Positions 1 to 12,800 of a stretch of 64,000 nt of DNA are shown here, piece after piece. The translations under genes were made by a program, and so were the position numbers. Location: assembly GCF_035582795.1 (NCBI RefSeq), contig NC_134390.1, positions 2,185,560 through 2,249,559 of the forward strand, in the 5' to 3' direction. The DNA is from Mycteria americana (taxonomy: Eukaryota > Chordata > Aves > Ciconiiformes > Ciconiidae). The notes below the pieces were generated by a model. The model saw only the letters and a program-made list of their open reading frames with translations. It made no database searches and was not told where the DNA came from. Numbering within the stretch: the stretch's first letter is position 1; every line of letters begins with the position of its first letter.

Positions 1-3000
1 TCTGAGGTGCTGGAGTCTTGGAAAATGGATTTTTATTTGAGAATGATTATAAATTACAAACAGGACAATTTATTCTACTGAAATGCTGTTGTGTGTACTC
101 ACAGAGACGACTCTTACGTGCTTGATCAACAAGATTAAAATAGCTTGGTAAGGGACTACTTAACTCAAAAGCCAATTAGCCAGATGCTGCTGTACAGCGG
201 GAGTCGCGCTCCAGCCGGGCGCGAGGGGCGGCTGGGGACAGCCCACCGTGCCGTCTGCCCGCGATCCCGGAACGACCGGGGTAAAAACCCTCCCAAGAAG
301 CAGATTTATTTGTTCTTCAGAACTCCAGATTTCTCAGCAAAAGCACCTTCCGTAGACTAATAAAAAAATCCAGACAAATTTCTCACTGTTTATCTTCTTT
401 TCCTTCAAACGGGGAGCTATCGAGTTCCCAAAGTTTACTGAAATAATCCGTCTAGACGGAGCAGGAATAGCACGGCAAGCTAAAGCCACGGGTGGGGGAT
501 TTAGAAGTCGTTTCTTTTTCGACTTGCTGTCTGTAAAATTTTGAATGCGTTCCTTCTTTCTAAATTAGATGGAACATGCCGATGTTTGTGCGTTTAACAA
601 TAATGCGTGTTTCGAGTGCGATTTGGAAAAGTTTTATGTCGTCAGCTGAACGCTGGCAGCTCGGGGAGGAGTTTGGTCGCTCTGTCCGTAACAGGAGGCA
701 GTTGGGTTTCTGCAGGTTATATTGCTCCCCCGTCAATTCTGTTATAACTACGATATTTTATTTTAATCCTGCAGGTAGATTTCTTGACGTGTTTGTACTG
801 ATGCTTTACTGTTTCTACAGACACGTACGGTGCGCTATATAAGCCTCATATTGCCCTTATCCGAAGGAGCTCTCCACCTATAACGAGTTTATTTGAACTT
901 GCATTAACCTTTGCTATTTTACCAGCCTTGAAATTTCCACTTGGGTTTTAAAAACGCTTGTGTGTTTTACAGCCCTCTCGCGCGGATCTGTTTAAGGTTC
1001 CCAGCTAATAGCCGCGTTGAAATTTCCAGCCGATCTTTTGTGAGAGACACCGAGTTAAAGGCAGGTCACGCAGCAGCCTGAACCCCGATTCTGACGTGAG
1101 CCGGAGCTGCTTTTGATTGTCTGGCTCTAGATTCTTACCACGGGGTATAGCGGATGAAATATTAATTGCGTCATCAAGGAGTAAAGATTTGCCATTTTAT
1201 GCTCATCAGATGTATCAGTGGGGTTTTGTTTCCAGCCCATTATTTTATTACTTTTGTGCTTAGAATTTAGCTTGCCAAAGAGTAATTCAGAACCTGTTGT
1301 ATGTTGCTTGTTCCCCCCCCCCCCCCGAGACTTAATTACTGTTTATTTTTCTCCTTTGAAGTGGGTAAAACTATATTTCTTGGGTGATAAGGAGGAGTGT
1401 TTTTCAGGCTTTTTGAGATTTCCTGATAACTTCTTTGCTGGCAACTTTTGTTTTTTACAGCTTGTTTCTAGACTTTGTCTGAACGAAGTGTTCTTGCAGT
1501 TATTTGCTGTTCGGGGATGTACACGCAGAGGCAGTTTTTAAGTGTTCCTTTGTTTCATGAATTAAGTTTGAGACAACTTGAGGGAGTTCACATGAAGTAC
1601 TCTCAAGCCTGATGTTACAGGCTTTTGTCAGTACCTGTGTATTTCCACGCTCCCTCCGGATTCAAGCGTGCTCGTCTGTATTTAAAAAATGAAATTACAA
1701 AGACGACTCTAAAGCACAGTTGCGGGTTTGTCTTTTCTTTGTTTGTTTTTAAAACTCTCAGCAATATATACCGAAGGCATTGAGCTCTGGTATCATAGGT
1801 CAGTGCGTGAGCGCTTTCCTTCTCCGCAACCCAACGTTATCGTAAAATCACGGGAGGTACGGGAGGTTCCCGGCAGCTGGGCGGCTGCGCTGCCTGCAGA
1901 GCGTTTCCTGGTCGCGGACACAAAGCAGTCAGGCAGGGAAGTGAAACTCGGGTGTAATCGTGCAAACCAAAGCACATCGCGGCCGGCGGAGCTCAGAGCT
2001 CGCAGACCTGCCGGCAGTCTCCCGGCGTCGAGCTCGGGGGCCGCTTGCATCCCGATACGGCAGCCTAATCCTTCGCTAAATTCTCCGGCTTCTGTATTTT
2101 TGAGCAGAGTTTCAACTGCCACCATTTTTATGAGGTGGTATTTAGTGCCTCGAGGCATCAAAATGAATGAAGGCATTTAATTCGGAGAGCTGAAGGCGGC
2201 GAGGCAGGAGTTTGTAACCACCTCTCATTTTGGGACTCTGTTTGCAGGTAAAAAATTCTCTTGCACAGTCTTTTTGGCGCAGACAGTGAGCGTTGACTCT
2301 GTCTCACATTTAGATTGCTAGCGTCACTGGGTAGAAATAAGTTTTGAACTCCTGTGTAGCTAATAAAGGAAAATTCTAATGATAGGAAAGATCTATTTTT
2401 AAATCAAAATAGGCTCGTTAGGACCCTGTCGATGAACCCGGGGGCAGCGTCACCGGTTCTTGTGTTGCAGGAGCGTTGCTGCATTCCTCAGACGTGTAAA
2501 CCATATCCCTAAAAAATAATCCTGATCAGGGTGGATGGGAGTTGAACTTCTAATTATTTCTGGAGCAAATTAGATGCGTGTTTCTCAATGCTGTCATTTC
2601 ATTTTCATGAGCGTGGGGGTTTTGCTAAAATGTACAAGGTCTCCTGATGTTTATTTTGTGTCTTTAGTTACCTGCGTTTTACATACCGAAATGGCAATTT
2701 TTGTGTTTTTCCCGCTCCATTGTGAATACGGCTTTGAGGTTTTGTAACGCGGGCCAGATCCTTCCTTGGGGTTAGGCGGGTTTGCCGTGGCAGAGAGGTC
2801 TCCATTGTTTCCTTACCTTGTGTATCCTGTTGTTCTTTGTTTAACCTGTCATCGTACTTGATGTGGTGCCTGCCGCCCCTGCTTTCCCTGGCTTCTTAAA
2901 TCAGGAGCGCTGGGAGCACAAGGAAAATACACGTACGTAATGCCACGCGGAGCTGCCCCTGCACCGCCTCGCTGGGGGAGGCTTGCGTTTCGTGCTCTGG

Positions 3001-3530
3001 TGAAATACGGCAGGGGAAGCGTTTAAAATTTGTATGCTTTTGGGTGCTGGCAGCAAAGTGAATTTTGCCTTCCCTGGGATGCCGGTTACATTAACACACG
3101 AGAGATCCAAGAGTTCACGCTGTCGTGAGTGGCGTCGCCGAGCGTAGGAGCCGCGCTCTCGGTCCGCTTTGTCTGATGGCTCTTACGTCCGTAAATGCTG
3201 GCATTTGTGTCAATGTGGGTTTTATGATGGGTTCTGAACCTCCCTGGTTCTACTGCTTGCATGCTTAAGTGACGGTGTCTCACAGTAGCTTTGAATTAAG
3301 CCTGTTGAAACTGTACCACGTCTGTAGGGATCTTGTTGCTTTATATTTAATGTTGCTTTTTTTGTGGCTAGTTGTTTCACCATACCTTTAAACAAAATTC
3401 AAATTTTACTCTTAAAAAGCCTGAGCGAAGCAGCTCTGACAAGCCGGGAGACTTGAGGTATGCTTTGGTTAGTAGAGTAGCAATTTTCTTATTTCCCTTT
3501 TTTTTTTTTTTTTCCTTCTTTCTTTTTCAG
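1..3530. other. SPATS2 upstream/5' intron region, no gene seen
   Basis: This stretch has moderate base composition, short homopolymer runs (for example a C run near 1314-1326) and no open frame with recognisable protein similarity. It lies directly upstream of a spliced 5'-untranslated exon of SPATS2, so it is probably SPATS2 intron or promoter-distal sequence. I cannot see the SPATS2 transcription start. No RNA gene or interspersed repeat was recognised by eye. Confidence 0.5.
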
Positions 3531-3818
3531 AACCTGAAAAGACCGATACCAACTGCTGCAGTCAGGCTTGGTGACAAGAAGTTGCTTTTCAGAGGAAGGA
3601 GCTGTAGTGCTCCACTGGCCTGTCAGCAGATTTCTGACAACTCCAGACCCCGTTTGGCCTCGCAGCTGGGATTTTGCCGTCCCAAACCAGATATCTGCCG
3701 TTTCCCATATTGATACAAGGCGGTGTGTGAATTGCAGCTGCCAGCTACGTCGCTCAAGGGCGAGGAATCTGGTTTTTTCCCCTCCTGTATAGCTGGACAT
3801 TAGAGCAAACACGCTGAG
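3531..3818 (+). other. SPATS2: SPATS2 5'-untranslated part of the first coding exon
   Basis: A long polypyrimidine tract ends in AG at 3529-3530, giving a strong acceptor. The exon then runs to the donor gtaaga at 3844, with the ATG at 3819. Upstream non-coding exons must therefore exist, but I could not place them. Confidence 0.6.
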
Positions 3819-6800
3819 ATGTCTAAAAAGCAAAATACAAAAGGTAAGATGCATGTGAACGTGATATAATCAAATGCCAATAAACAGCGCTATTGATTCC
3901 AAAGTTATCAATTAGGAAAGGGGTTAATTGCTTTTGCTATACTCCGTTCAAGGCTGCTGGTGTCACTTGACAGCTTATTGTCACTATCTTAGTGACACCA
4001 TATAACCTGTTGGGTTTCGTGACATTTTTAGTAGCATTTCAGTTGTCGGGCTGGACAGTTCTGATTTCACGAGTTCCTGTATAATGTTCATACTGCCTCA
4101 CTTTCACAGTCAGACAACAGGAGAAAAAAAATACTGTTTAGTAGTTGAAGAGTTTCGGAGCCAAACTCTTTTATTTTACTGGGGTCCCCAGTTGGTGCAC
4201 GACTTCCCCTCACTGGGCATGGCCAGGATGAATGTGAGCGGTCTCTGATGGAATTACCTCGACCAAAACTTAGTCTTGTTCCCGAGGCGGCCCTTGTCCA
4301 CCCTCTCGGAGTGCCCCGTGGACGCCGGGGTTTCGGGGCGGGCTTCTGTCTTGGACTTGCTTGTGCTGCCTGTGGCAACTGCTTGCCAGGAATGCCAAGA
4401 AACGAGCCATCGAGTCGAGGTGGGATGGCTCAGCTCAGGTCCTTGCCTCTTGGGATTGCGATTCACACGAGACCTATTTAAATCTTTTTCCTTTGAGATA
4501 GGTACAGAAGGGCAACGAGCAAGTTTGTGAGTGGCTTTTTCCCTTGCTTTGTCTTCAAATGCGCAGGCTGGTTTTCCTTTTTCTGCCATCGCATGTTAAG
4601 TGGCAAAGCTGTTCTGGCGTCAAGCAGCTTATTTCAGTGAGGGATCTTATTTGTCGCGTGTGAAACATTAATTCCAAAGTGTGTGTGTGGTGGGGGGAGA
4701 AGGGGGGTTGAGGGTTACGGTTCTCTTTTTATTTGAACTGACTACTAATTAATAATTTAAGGCGAATGGGTTTGACAATTCATGTCCTCTACCTCAAGAG
4801 AAGAGCTTTTGTTCTCTGTAGATTTTTTTTTTTTTTTTTCCCTAGCAGCTTTGGCATAGAAACCGTCTCTACCTGAGGAACCCAGCCGTCCTTGGACAGC
4901 TAGATCCATACATGATTCAAAGCAATTAGTAACAGTTATGGAAATTATTGTATAGGATAATTTTTGAGTGATTTTTAAAACACTGTATTTGTATCTGTGC
5001 TCTTGGAAGCCTCAGTACAAGTCATTAAGAAATTGACTTCTCTCGGATGCTGGAAACGGAGCCCAGCAATCGTTGTGCTGAGTACATGTGGAGAGAAAAA
5101 CACTCCTTGAAACAGCAGAAGAGAATTGACGGGTCTAGGTAGGGGAACGGCAAGAGAAATCTGTAGGAGACAACTGGGGGAAAACACGGGGAGCTGTTAC
5201 TCTGAGGGAATTCAGGGGTTTGGCAAATCCCCAGCCGAAGGAGAGCGCCGGCACAATTGCTGCTCTCGGTGTTGTTCGGCAGAGTGTGTCAGAGAGAGAA
5301 CCCGCTGGGAAGTGCTGGCATGTATTGGGTTCCTAAAGAAGAGTAAAGGGATCTCGGACATAAATATTTGACGCCGAGCAGGAATGCAGAGTAGGCTTTA
5401 ATTCGCTCCGCCACCGGGGATATAAAATACGCCCTGCTTTGTTAAGCAGGCTCATCTCCAGTCCGCCTTGCAGCGGCAATGTGGACATAAGGGAAGGTGA
5501 GAGTTAAAGCTGCAGACTCTTCTGGCTGTGCCCTGTCCTGTTTGGGCTGTGATTGAATTTTCAATTACCACTTTTCTGCTGCTCTAGAATGTTAATGTAG
5601 TCAACAAATATTTTCCAGTCCTCTGTAAAGGAGTGTACCTTGGCCAGGTAAGGAATGCCTTTTCAGTTTCTCTTCCTTTCTGAAAGCAAAACGAAACCCC
5701 TTTGCAGTGTAACAAAGGGCTGGTGAGAAGTGTCAAGAGGTAGGGAACGAGACAGACCTATTTTTAATAATGCAGCAGTCTTGAAACCGAATCAGAAGCC
5801 CACCTGTTTCTTCTTCTTAGAAGTGCCACAGAACAGAGTGAACATCTGAGCTATTCAGAAGGGTATTTTTAAGTCTTGTGAAAATGTATATGCAAAGTTT
5901 GGGCACAGAATCATGTTCTACTCCAGAATATTACTGGCTGTAAATAACTCTTTACTCAAAAGATCTATGCTGAGGAGAAAACCGCTCAATCTCTAAACCA
6001 GTCATGTAATTATCCCCATTCAAAATCCGAATGCGTGCATCCACATGCAGGTCCGTGTCTGGGTTATACCGGATGGCTCATTTCAGCTGTAGTATATTCC
6101 GTAAGGATAGTTCGGAAATTTGAAGGAAAGGTAGTCTCAGTGATGCCAGATCTCTAAATAAATACTTCCCCGGAGTCTAGTAGGTTTGTTAGTTTGCTGC
6201 TGTCTGAAGTGATCTTGGATTCTTAGTGCTTCTGTTTTTCCCCCAACACGAAGCATGTGCACTCCCTCTCATCCCCCCCCTTCCAACTCGATTAATTGAT
6301 TTGAGTGAAAGCAGCCACCAGGCTCAGGAATGACTGGTGACCCCAGGATACAAAGCAATCACATAAATCTTGTTTCCATCGGACATCAGCCACGGTTTTA
6401 GGCATGCCAGGTTCCTGAATAAAACAGCACTTGGGTTCCTACTCGTCTGGATACATCAAGGAGCCATTTCAACTGATGGAAAACTGTCCTACGTGAATTT
6501 GGTAAAGGCGAAAGGTCTTTGGTATCAGTCACTGGGAAGGGAGCGTTTCAGCTGGAGTGGTGTTAAGCAGCAGGGAGCCTGCGCACCAGAGCCTTTACAA
6601 AAACCCCAAATGTGGGAGAAATTTCATTTTAAGCTCGTACTTTGTTTAACAACACATCAGTCGAGCAGAAGACAGGGCTCTGCAGAAACCAGGCTTTGCT
6701 GTGCGGGGTGGTTGCAAGCTATTTGCTCAGTCTGTGTCCGGATAACTTCTGGTAGAATCGGCAAACCGGGAGGTTGCGGAGTTACTCTGCAAGGCAGCGC

Positions 6801-9800
6801 TTGCTGTGAGTTATGTTGAAAATGCACAAAGGCAAATATTGAGCCTGTGTTCTGTAAGCTGATAAATGGGATCCTGGCTTGCGAGTGAGCGCGGGTGCGG
6901 TACGAGGATGCAGGTGATGTGAGGAATTCACGGGAACTCCAGCTGCATCACTCTGCTTGAGTGTGATGCTCTGGAAATGCGCAGGTTTAATTTAATTTCT
7001 CATTTTTTATGTGTAGATGGAAATTAGATGGGAGGGAGAAGACACTGTCCTGCAGTCTGAATTACCTTAATGGCTCTCCGTTTGGCTTCGCTGCCTTAGC
7101 TCCCCTGAAAGCCGACTGCCTTGCTCCGCTGCTTGTGTGTCCAAAGCAGAAGGCGGAGCGCGGGGCAAAACTGCAGCTGTGGCAGTGGCCGGGAAATGGC
7201 AGCGTGCCTGCCTCGGCTAGGCCAGCTCGGTGACGCCGCGGGGGCAGTTGGACCTGCGCTCCAAGTGCTTCCCCGGCCCTGGGAAGCAGGACGGGTGCTT
7301 AGGAGAGCTGTGTCCGTACGAGTCCCTGCCTTTGTGGCAAAAAGACCCGCTTTTTGTGCCGGGCAGAAATACCCAGTTTTAGCAGCACAACTTTGGGCAT
7401 ATTTTAGTTGATTTGCAAGAAGTTAATTTTTATTCCATATTTAATTTCTTTTTTTTCCCCCTCTTCCAAGCCCTTAAATGAATATGGCCTTACATTGGGA
7501 AGGTATCCTGCGTTGATACGAGGGCTAACTCTTCTGCTGCCATCCAGCAGCCATCCAGCTGATCAGATGCTTCTGAGATCGGATGTCTGGAAGGTTTAAT
7601 TTGCTCACCTCAGAATGAATTCTTCGAATCGCAAGTCCATCTCTTGCCTGCGTAGCCATATTCTATCTGAAGCACAGCAAGTTTTTTTTTGTAATTACGC
7701 CCCGGTGAACCGATCACTTTCCTGTATCAGGTTTGGACCAAGAAGACGGTGTTGCGTGCTTGGCCCCTTGAAATCTGTTTGAGAAAATAAGCAAGAAAGT
7801 GGGATTTCTTGTTGAGACAAGACTCTGAAGTGCAGCTGCCACCTCCACGGGCTGGCTGTGCGCTGCAGGAATATCACAGGGCTGTCCTTGGGGCATTAAA
7901 ATAGTTTCCACAACAGCTGATTGAGGTACCAAGCCCCAAATTTGAACGCGCAAGCAGGGACAGAAATTGAGCGAGCACGGCTTAGTAACCCAACAGACCC
8001 GCTCAAATATCTTCACGTATTTCAGGGAAGGGAGGGCTTAGGGTGGTGTGTGGTGGTGATGTTCTTCCCCTTGGATCGTGGAGAAAGTTAGTGTTTCTAG
8101 CTGTTTTTTTCTAATGTCAGTGAAATGTTGTCTCGACAGCAGCAAACCCAGGAATATTGATTCTAACCCCAGTTTAGTCCTTACTCCTCTCTAATTCGTG
8201 AGGAGAGAGCTTAGCATTGGTACCTCTGTTGCCTGTTAGCAAGAACTGTTCTTACAAGGGAAAAATAGCAGTATGTGTTGATGTAATTTGTAAGGAAGAG
8301 CACGACACGTGAGAGATGTGAAATGCAGCCTGTGGTGGTCTGTTTGCTCCAAGTGCAACGCCTGAGGCCCTGGGAGCCCTGAAACCACAGAAAGCTCCCA
8401 CGGATGTAATCTCTTATGTAGCGCTTTTTCGGAAATCCTGATTTTTTTTTTTGTTTGTTTTTTTTTTTTTTTTTGTTCCCCTCTGTATTTGTGGGTACTT
8501 TGGTATGACTGCAAGCACAGCCTGATAGAATAATGGTATTCTGGCTTCTTTACTCTGTCCTGGGAAGATGCATTAATTCCTGTCCAGTCACCTCTGCGGC
8601 CCTGGGCACAGACATCTCCCGATTCTCACAACGCAGGGGTTGCCGAAGATGCTTGTAATTAGAGCAAATTGGAGATGCTCTGAGCGAGCAGCGAGGTGGC
8701 ATTTCTTCCAGAGCTTTTTATTTCACATTAGCTGAGGTCTCCCGCGCTATCCCTGGGAGAGCTGGTGCGGTTACCGTTGACCTGAAAAGCCCCAGAGTCT
8801 ATAAATGTTTCACGGTTTAACTGAATCTTGATTGCATAGCACTTCAAGTGTATATGCTGCCCGGTTCCCCAAAGCCATCCGCCTGCGAGTGTCCTGGCTG
8901 GGGCAGGAGGGTGAAGCCGGCCTTTGGAGCAGGATTTTTTTTTTTTTTTTTTAGTTTCATACACTATTTTACTGTGCAAACTTTCCGTGAGCTGGCACGG
9001 GGGTGTGGCGGGGATGAAGCGCCAGATGGGTCCGGAGGAGCTAAATGCATAAACGTAATCTTGCTGTATGCTTTCGTAAAGTGTGCTCTGTGACGCTGGT
9101 TGGGACAAAGTCTGTGTAGCTGTCAGGCTGGTGGTTTTATTTCTTTTCCGTGCCTCCTTGTGAAATGACTGCCTGCCGTGGCTCCAAAGGGAGCCAGGAC
9201 TCGGCTCGGCTTGACTTGGGGCTTGAGGGGGAAATCTTGGCCCTGTTTTGACTTCCTCGAGGTGTTGGGCGTGAAGCTGTTTTATTTTGTGTATCCCAGG
9301 AAGCAGAGCAGAGTTTGTAGGTCTGTAGTTTTAATTCTTGCACGTGTTTCCTACAGAAAGGACTGATTAGCAGAGTTACGGGAGGAGCAGATTGATATTT
9401 GGTAGGGTGGATTCTTCCTGGCATCATTAGTGTTGCTATTTAAGAGATCCCGTGTTATCAGTCCAATAAATAGCACTGAAACACCAAAGTAAATGATTGG
9501 GGATGAATGATTTCTTACCACCTCATTTTTCTGGAGGATGCAGTTATGAACAGAGAAGCAATTAAGGCCGCTGGCATCGTCTCTGGGGTTTATCACATCA
9601 AATCAACAGGGTAGCACTGCATGGTGTATATTTTAATGCAACAGAGATCAGTCTGCGTGTCTGACTGACTCGTCATGTCAGACATGACATGCATAGTCGG
9701 AGCCCTGGCTTTGGGAAGGAGCTTTCCTTTCCCACAAGGATGTTAATTCCAAACTCCTGAAGTCACTGGCGGCTGTCGGACTTCTGTCCACGCTGGCGTG

Positions 9801-12800
9801 AGCATTTTAAATTCTGTCCCTTCTTGCAAATACCCGCTGTCACAAGAGACCTGAGTGCCAGCAGCCCTTTTAATGATGCTTGGGAGTGCTCAAGGGCAAT
9901 ATCAAATGTATACGGCGTGGTCTCTGTTGTATAATTTTTGCATGATAAACGTTTTAACCCCAGGAGGACTTGGGCCGTAGCGAAGCGACTGGAAGCTGGA
10001 GAAGCGGCTCGGAGCGAGGTGCCGACAAGCTCAGTCCCTTGTAAGACCAAGCGCAAATGGAGATGTGGGAAAGGGATGGGATTGAGTAGCTGAAAATGTG
10101 CTGCATGGGGGAGCTGAACTTCATCTTTCCTGGCACCTGGGTCCTTGGTGGCTGTTCTGCAATGAAGATTTTGAAAAAAGATTGCTAATTCTCACTCGGT
10201 GATGGGAGTCTGAAAGCCATTTACAAGATTAAGGACTAGCAAGTTGGTAACTTGAACTTCTGTGAGCTTGGGAAACTTGAGAAAATCTTGCTCATGGGGC
10301 TGAAACGGGTAAGGACGGTGCGAGGAAGAATTTAACCGTTCATCTGTAGCCTTAATAAGAGGCTGACCTTTCCATCATGTTCACAATTCTGTCACTGTAT
10401 TTGGAGGCATCTCAGTTTAAATGCTACATCAATGTCTGGGAACCGCGGAAGTCAATGGTGTGTCTCAAAATCGTGTACGAGTTATTTAGAGGAGGTGAGG
10501 GAAAGAACGTGAATCAGCAGCATGGAGTATCAGCTGAGCTCAAGCAGAAAGGGCAGTGACCGAGCGAGCGTCCCTGCAGATCACCCTGGCCTGCTGAAAG
10601 TGTCCCTTCCCCCAGGCGGTCCCCAAAGCCACCGGGCAGCGGCAGCTGAGAAGCTTTGCAGAAGAACCGGTGGTCTGGTACTTCCCTGACTGCGTGCAGG
10701 GCTCGAGGCGTCAAAGCACACGCAAGCAAATGCCCTCCTAGGAAATCTGCCTGTGGCTTTGCACGTGCGTGTGAACTCCCCGGGAAGGGGGGGGTGATGC
10801 AGAGTAGAAGTGCTGAAAACCTCTGGGGTCCTGCCGTGGGCCCCTGCCCAGCGACACGTGTTCTTCCTGAGACCAAACGTGGCTGAAATACCGGTTTGAA
10901 GTATGTTCTGTCATGGTAAAATGCATATGTGGACAGCTATATCCCTTTTCTTTAGCAAACCTGAAAATTTAGCCTGCTCAGACCTTTGGCAGGAAAATCG
11001 AGCCTGAATTTGTGATACCAGGCGCTCATAAGATCTCTTGGTGAAATGGTAGGGCCTGCAGATTTATGTGACCTTTGCTCGCTGGCAGGGAGCAAACCTG
11101 TTGGTGATGGCTGTCTCGATTATGGGTCTCTTTTGGAACGTATAAGCATTACCTTAGAGATTATAGCTGGCAGGGAACACAAGCTGCTGGATCGTCAAAC
11201 CCATTTATCAGTCTGCTTGCCATTTGTATCTCCAGGTGGAGGAAATTGTTAACCACACTGCTGGAAGGCTCTAGCGCTTTTGTTAACTCTTTATTGCTGG
11301 GCTCGGTAAAAGATTAATATGGAAATGGGGGAGCGGTACTGGTCTGGTCTGCTTCAGCAATCTTCTGTTTCGCACCAGCCCTGTTGGGGCTTGTGTTTTT
11401 TGGCCTGCGGTTTTGATCCACGGGTGGTTGGTTTAAACTGACCCAGAGCTGAGGTGTGAATCGGCTTCTTGAGCTCAGTGGGGGGCACTGGCAAACCAGA
11501 TTCAACTGGGGTTACCTGGCTAAACAGAATCTGGTCCTTAAACGAGGCTGGGATATCATCCCTTTTACTCTCAGCAGCTGATAACCCTCTGCTAAGCGTA
11601 TGACAGAATTCGCCAGCGAACACCGTACATTTGTAGGATTTCAATTTTCTCCTTGGCAAAGTAACAACTTGGAGCTGACCTCTTGCTTCGTCTCTTTCTA
11701 AATGTCTCTGGGTGCCTGTTGTTCAGAAGAGAGCTTCCCTCTCCTTTGTCTTCGCAGATCCATCTGGGTTTATTTTTGATGTGCAGTCCAATACTGTGAT
11801 GGCCCAAGGAGGAACCTTTGAAAACATGAAGGAGAAGGTAAATGTGTCTTCTGAGACTTTAACTCACCACGTGCCGTGGAAGAGCTCCTGAACGCTGTAT
11901 CTTCATCTCCTCTCTGAGATGAAATATGTTTCTGTCTGGGAGCTGACTGCAGCTCTGTCAAAAGCAAAATTTTATTCAGGCTAAATTGTCCTGGCACATT
12001 AAAGTTTTATAAGGAAGTCATCGTTGACGGTTTTTAGACTGCTCGCAGGAGGGTTGCTGTAGGCTCCGTGCGGGTTAAAGCAAATGGTTTACGTGTTACC
12101 CTGTTTTCTTCTCTCTAGATCAGCGCGGTGCGTGCAATAGTCCCCAACAGGAGCAACAATGAGATTGTCCTTGTGCTGCAGCATTTTGACAACTGCGTGG
12201 ACAAAACAGTGCAAGCATTTATGGAAGGTAACTGCGGCTGGTTTCTTGGCGGGGTTTGTGGCTTCGTAACTCGTACGTGCCAGGTTTACGGACCTACTTC
12301 TGAAGCAGCAATAGTCTTTGTGCAGAAGGGGCTGTGTGCAGTAAGTACACCAGGTGCCAGAAGCTCACGTAGCTTCTCAGCACATCCAAGTACAGGCTCT
12401 ATCCACAACGATAACTAACGGATGATTCTCTTCCCAAATTTTAGTTGGTGTTTGTTCAACTAGGGGTCAAGGCAGGGATAAGCATTCGATAAAGGAGGTT
12501 TGATACTCAATTACAGAAACTCTTGTTCATGTGTACAAAATGGGAATGTCTTCAGCTTCGATAGTTGCTGTTTGTACTTCGAAACCTGGCTCACAAATCT
12601 TCTCTTGGGTCTGGCTGGCATGCTGCATTAGATGGGTTTTCTGACCTTGGAAAAACAGGCTGTTGCTGGTGACAGTGCCTGTCACTTTGCAGCTTTTATT
12701 TCCGTGCTGGCCATCGCTGACAACTGCGCTTTGCCTCTGGCCTACAGAAGGTATGACAGCTATTCCTCAGACTGAGGGCATCCTGACACAGTCAGTGTCT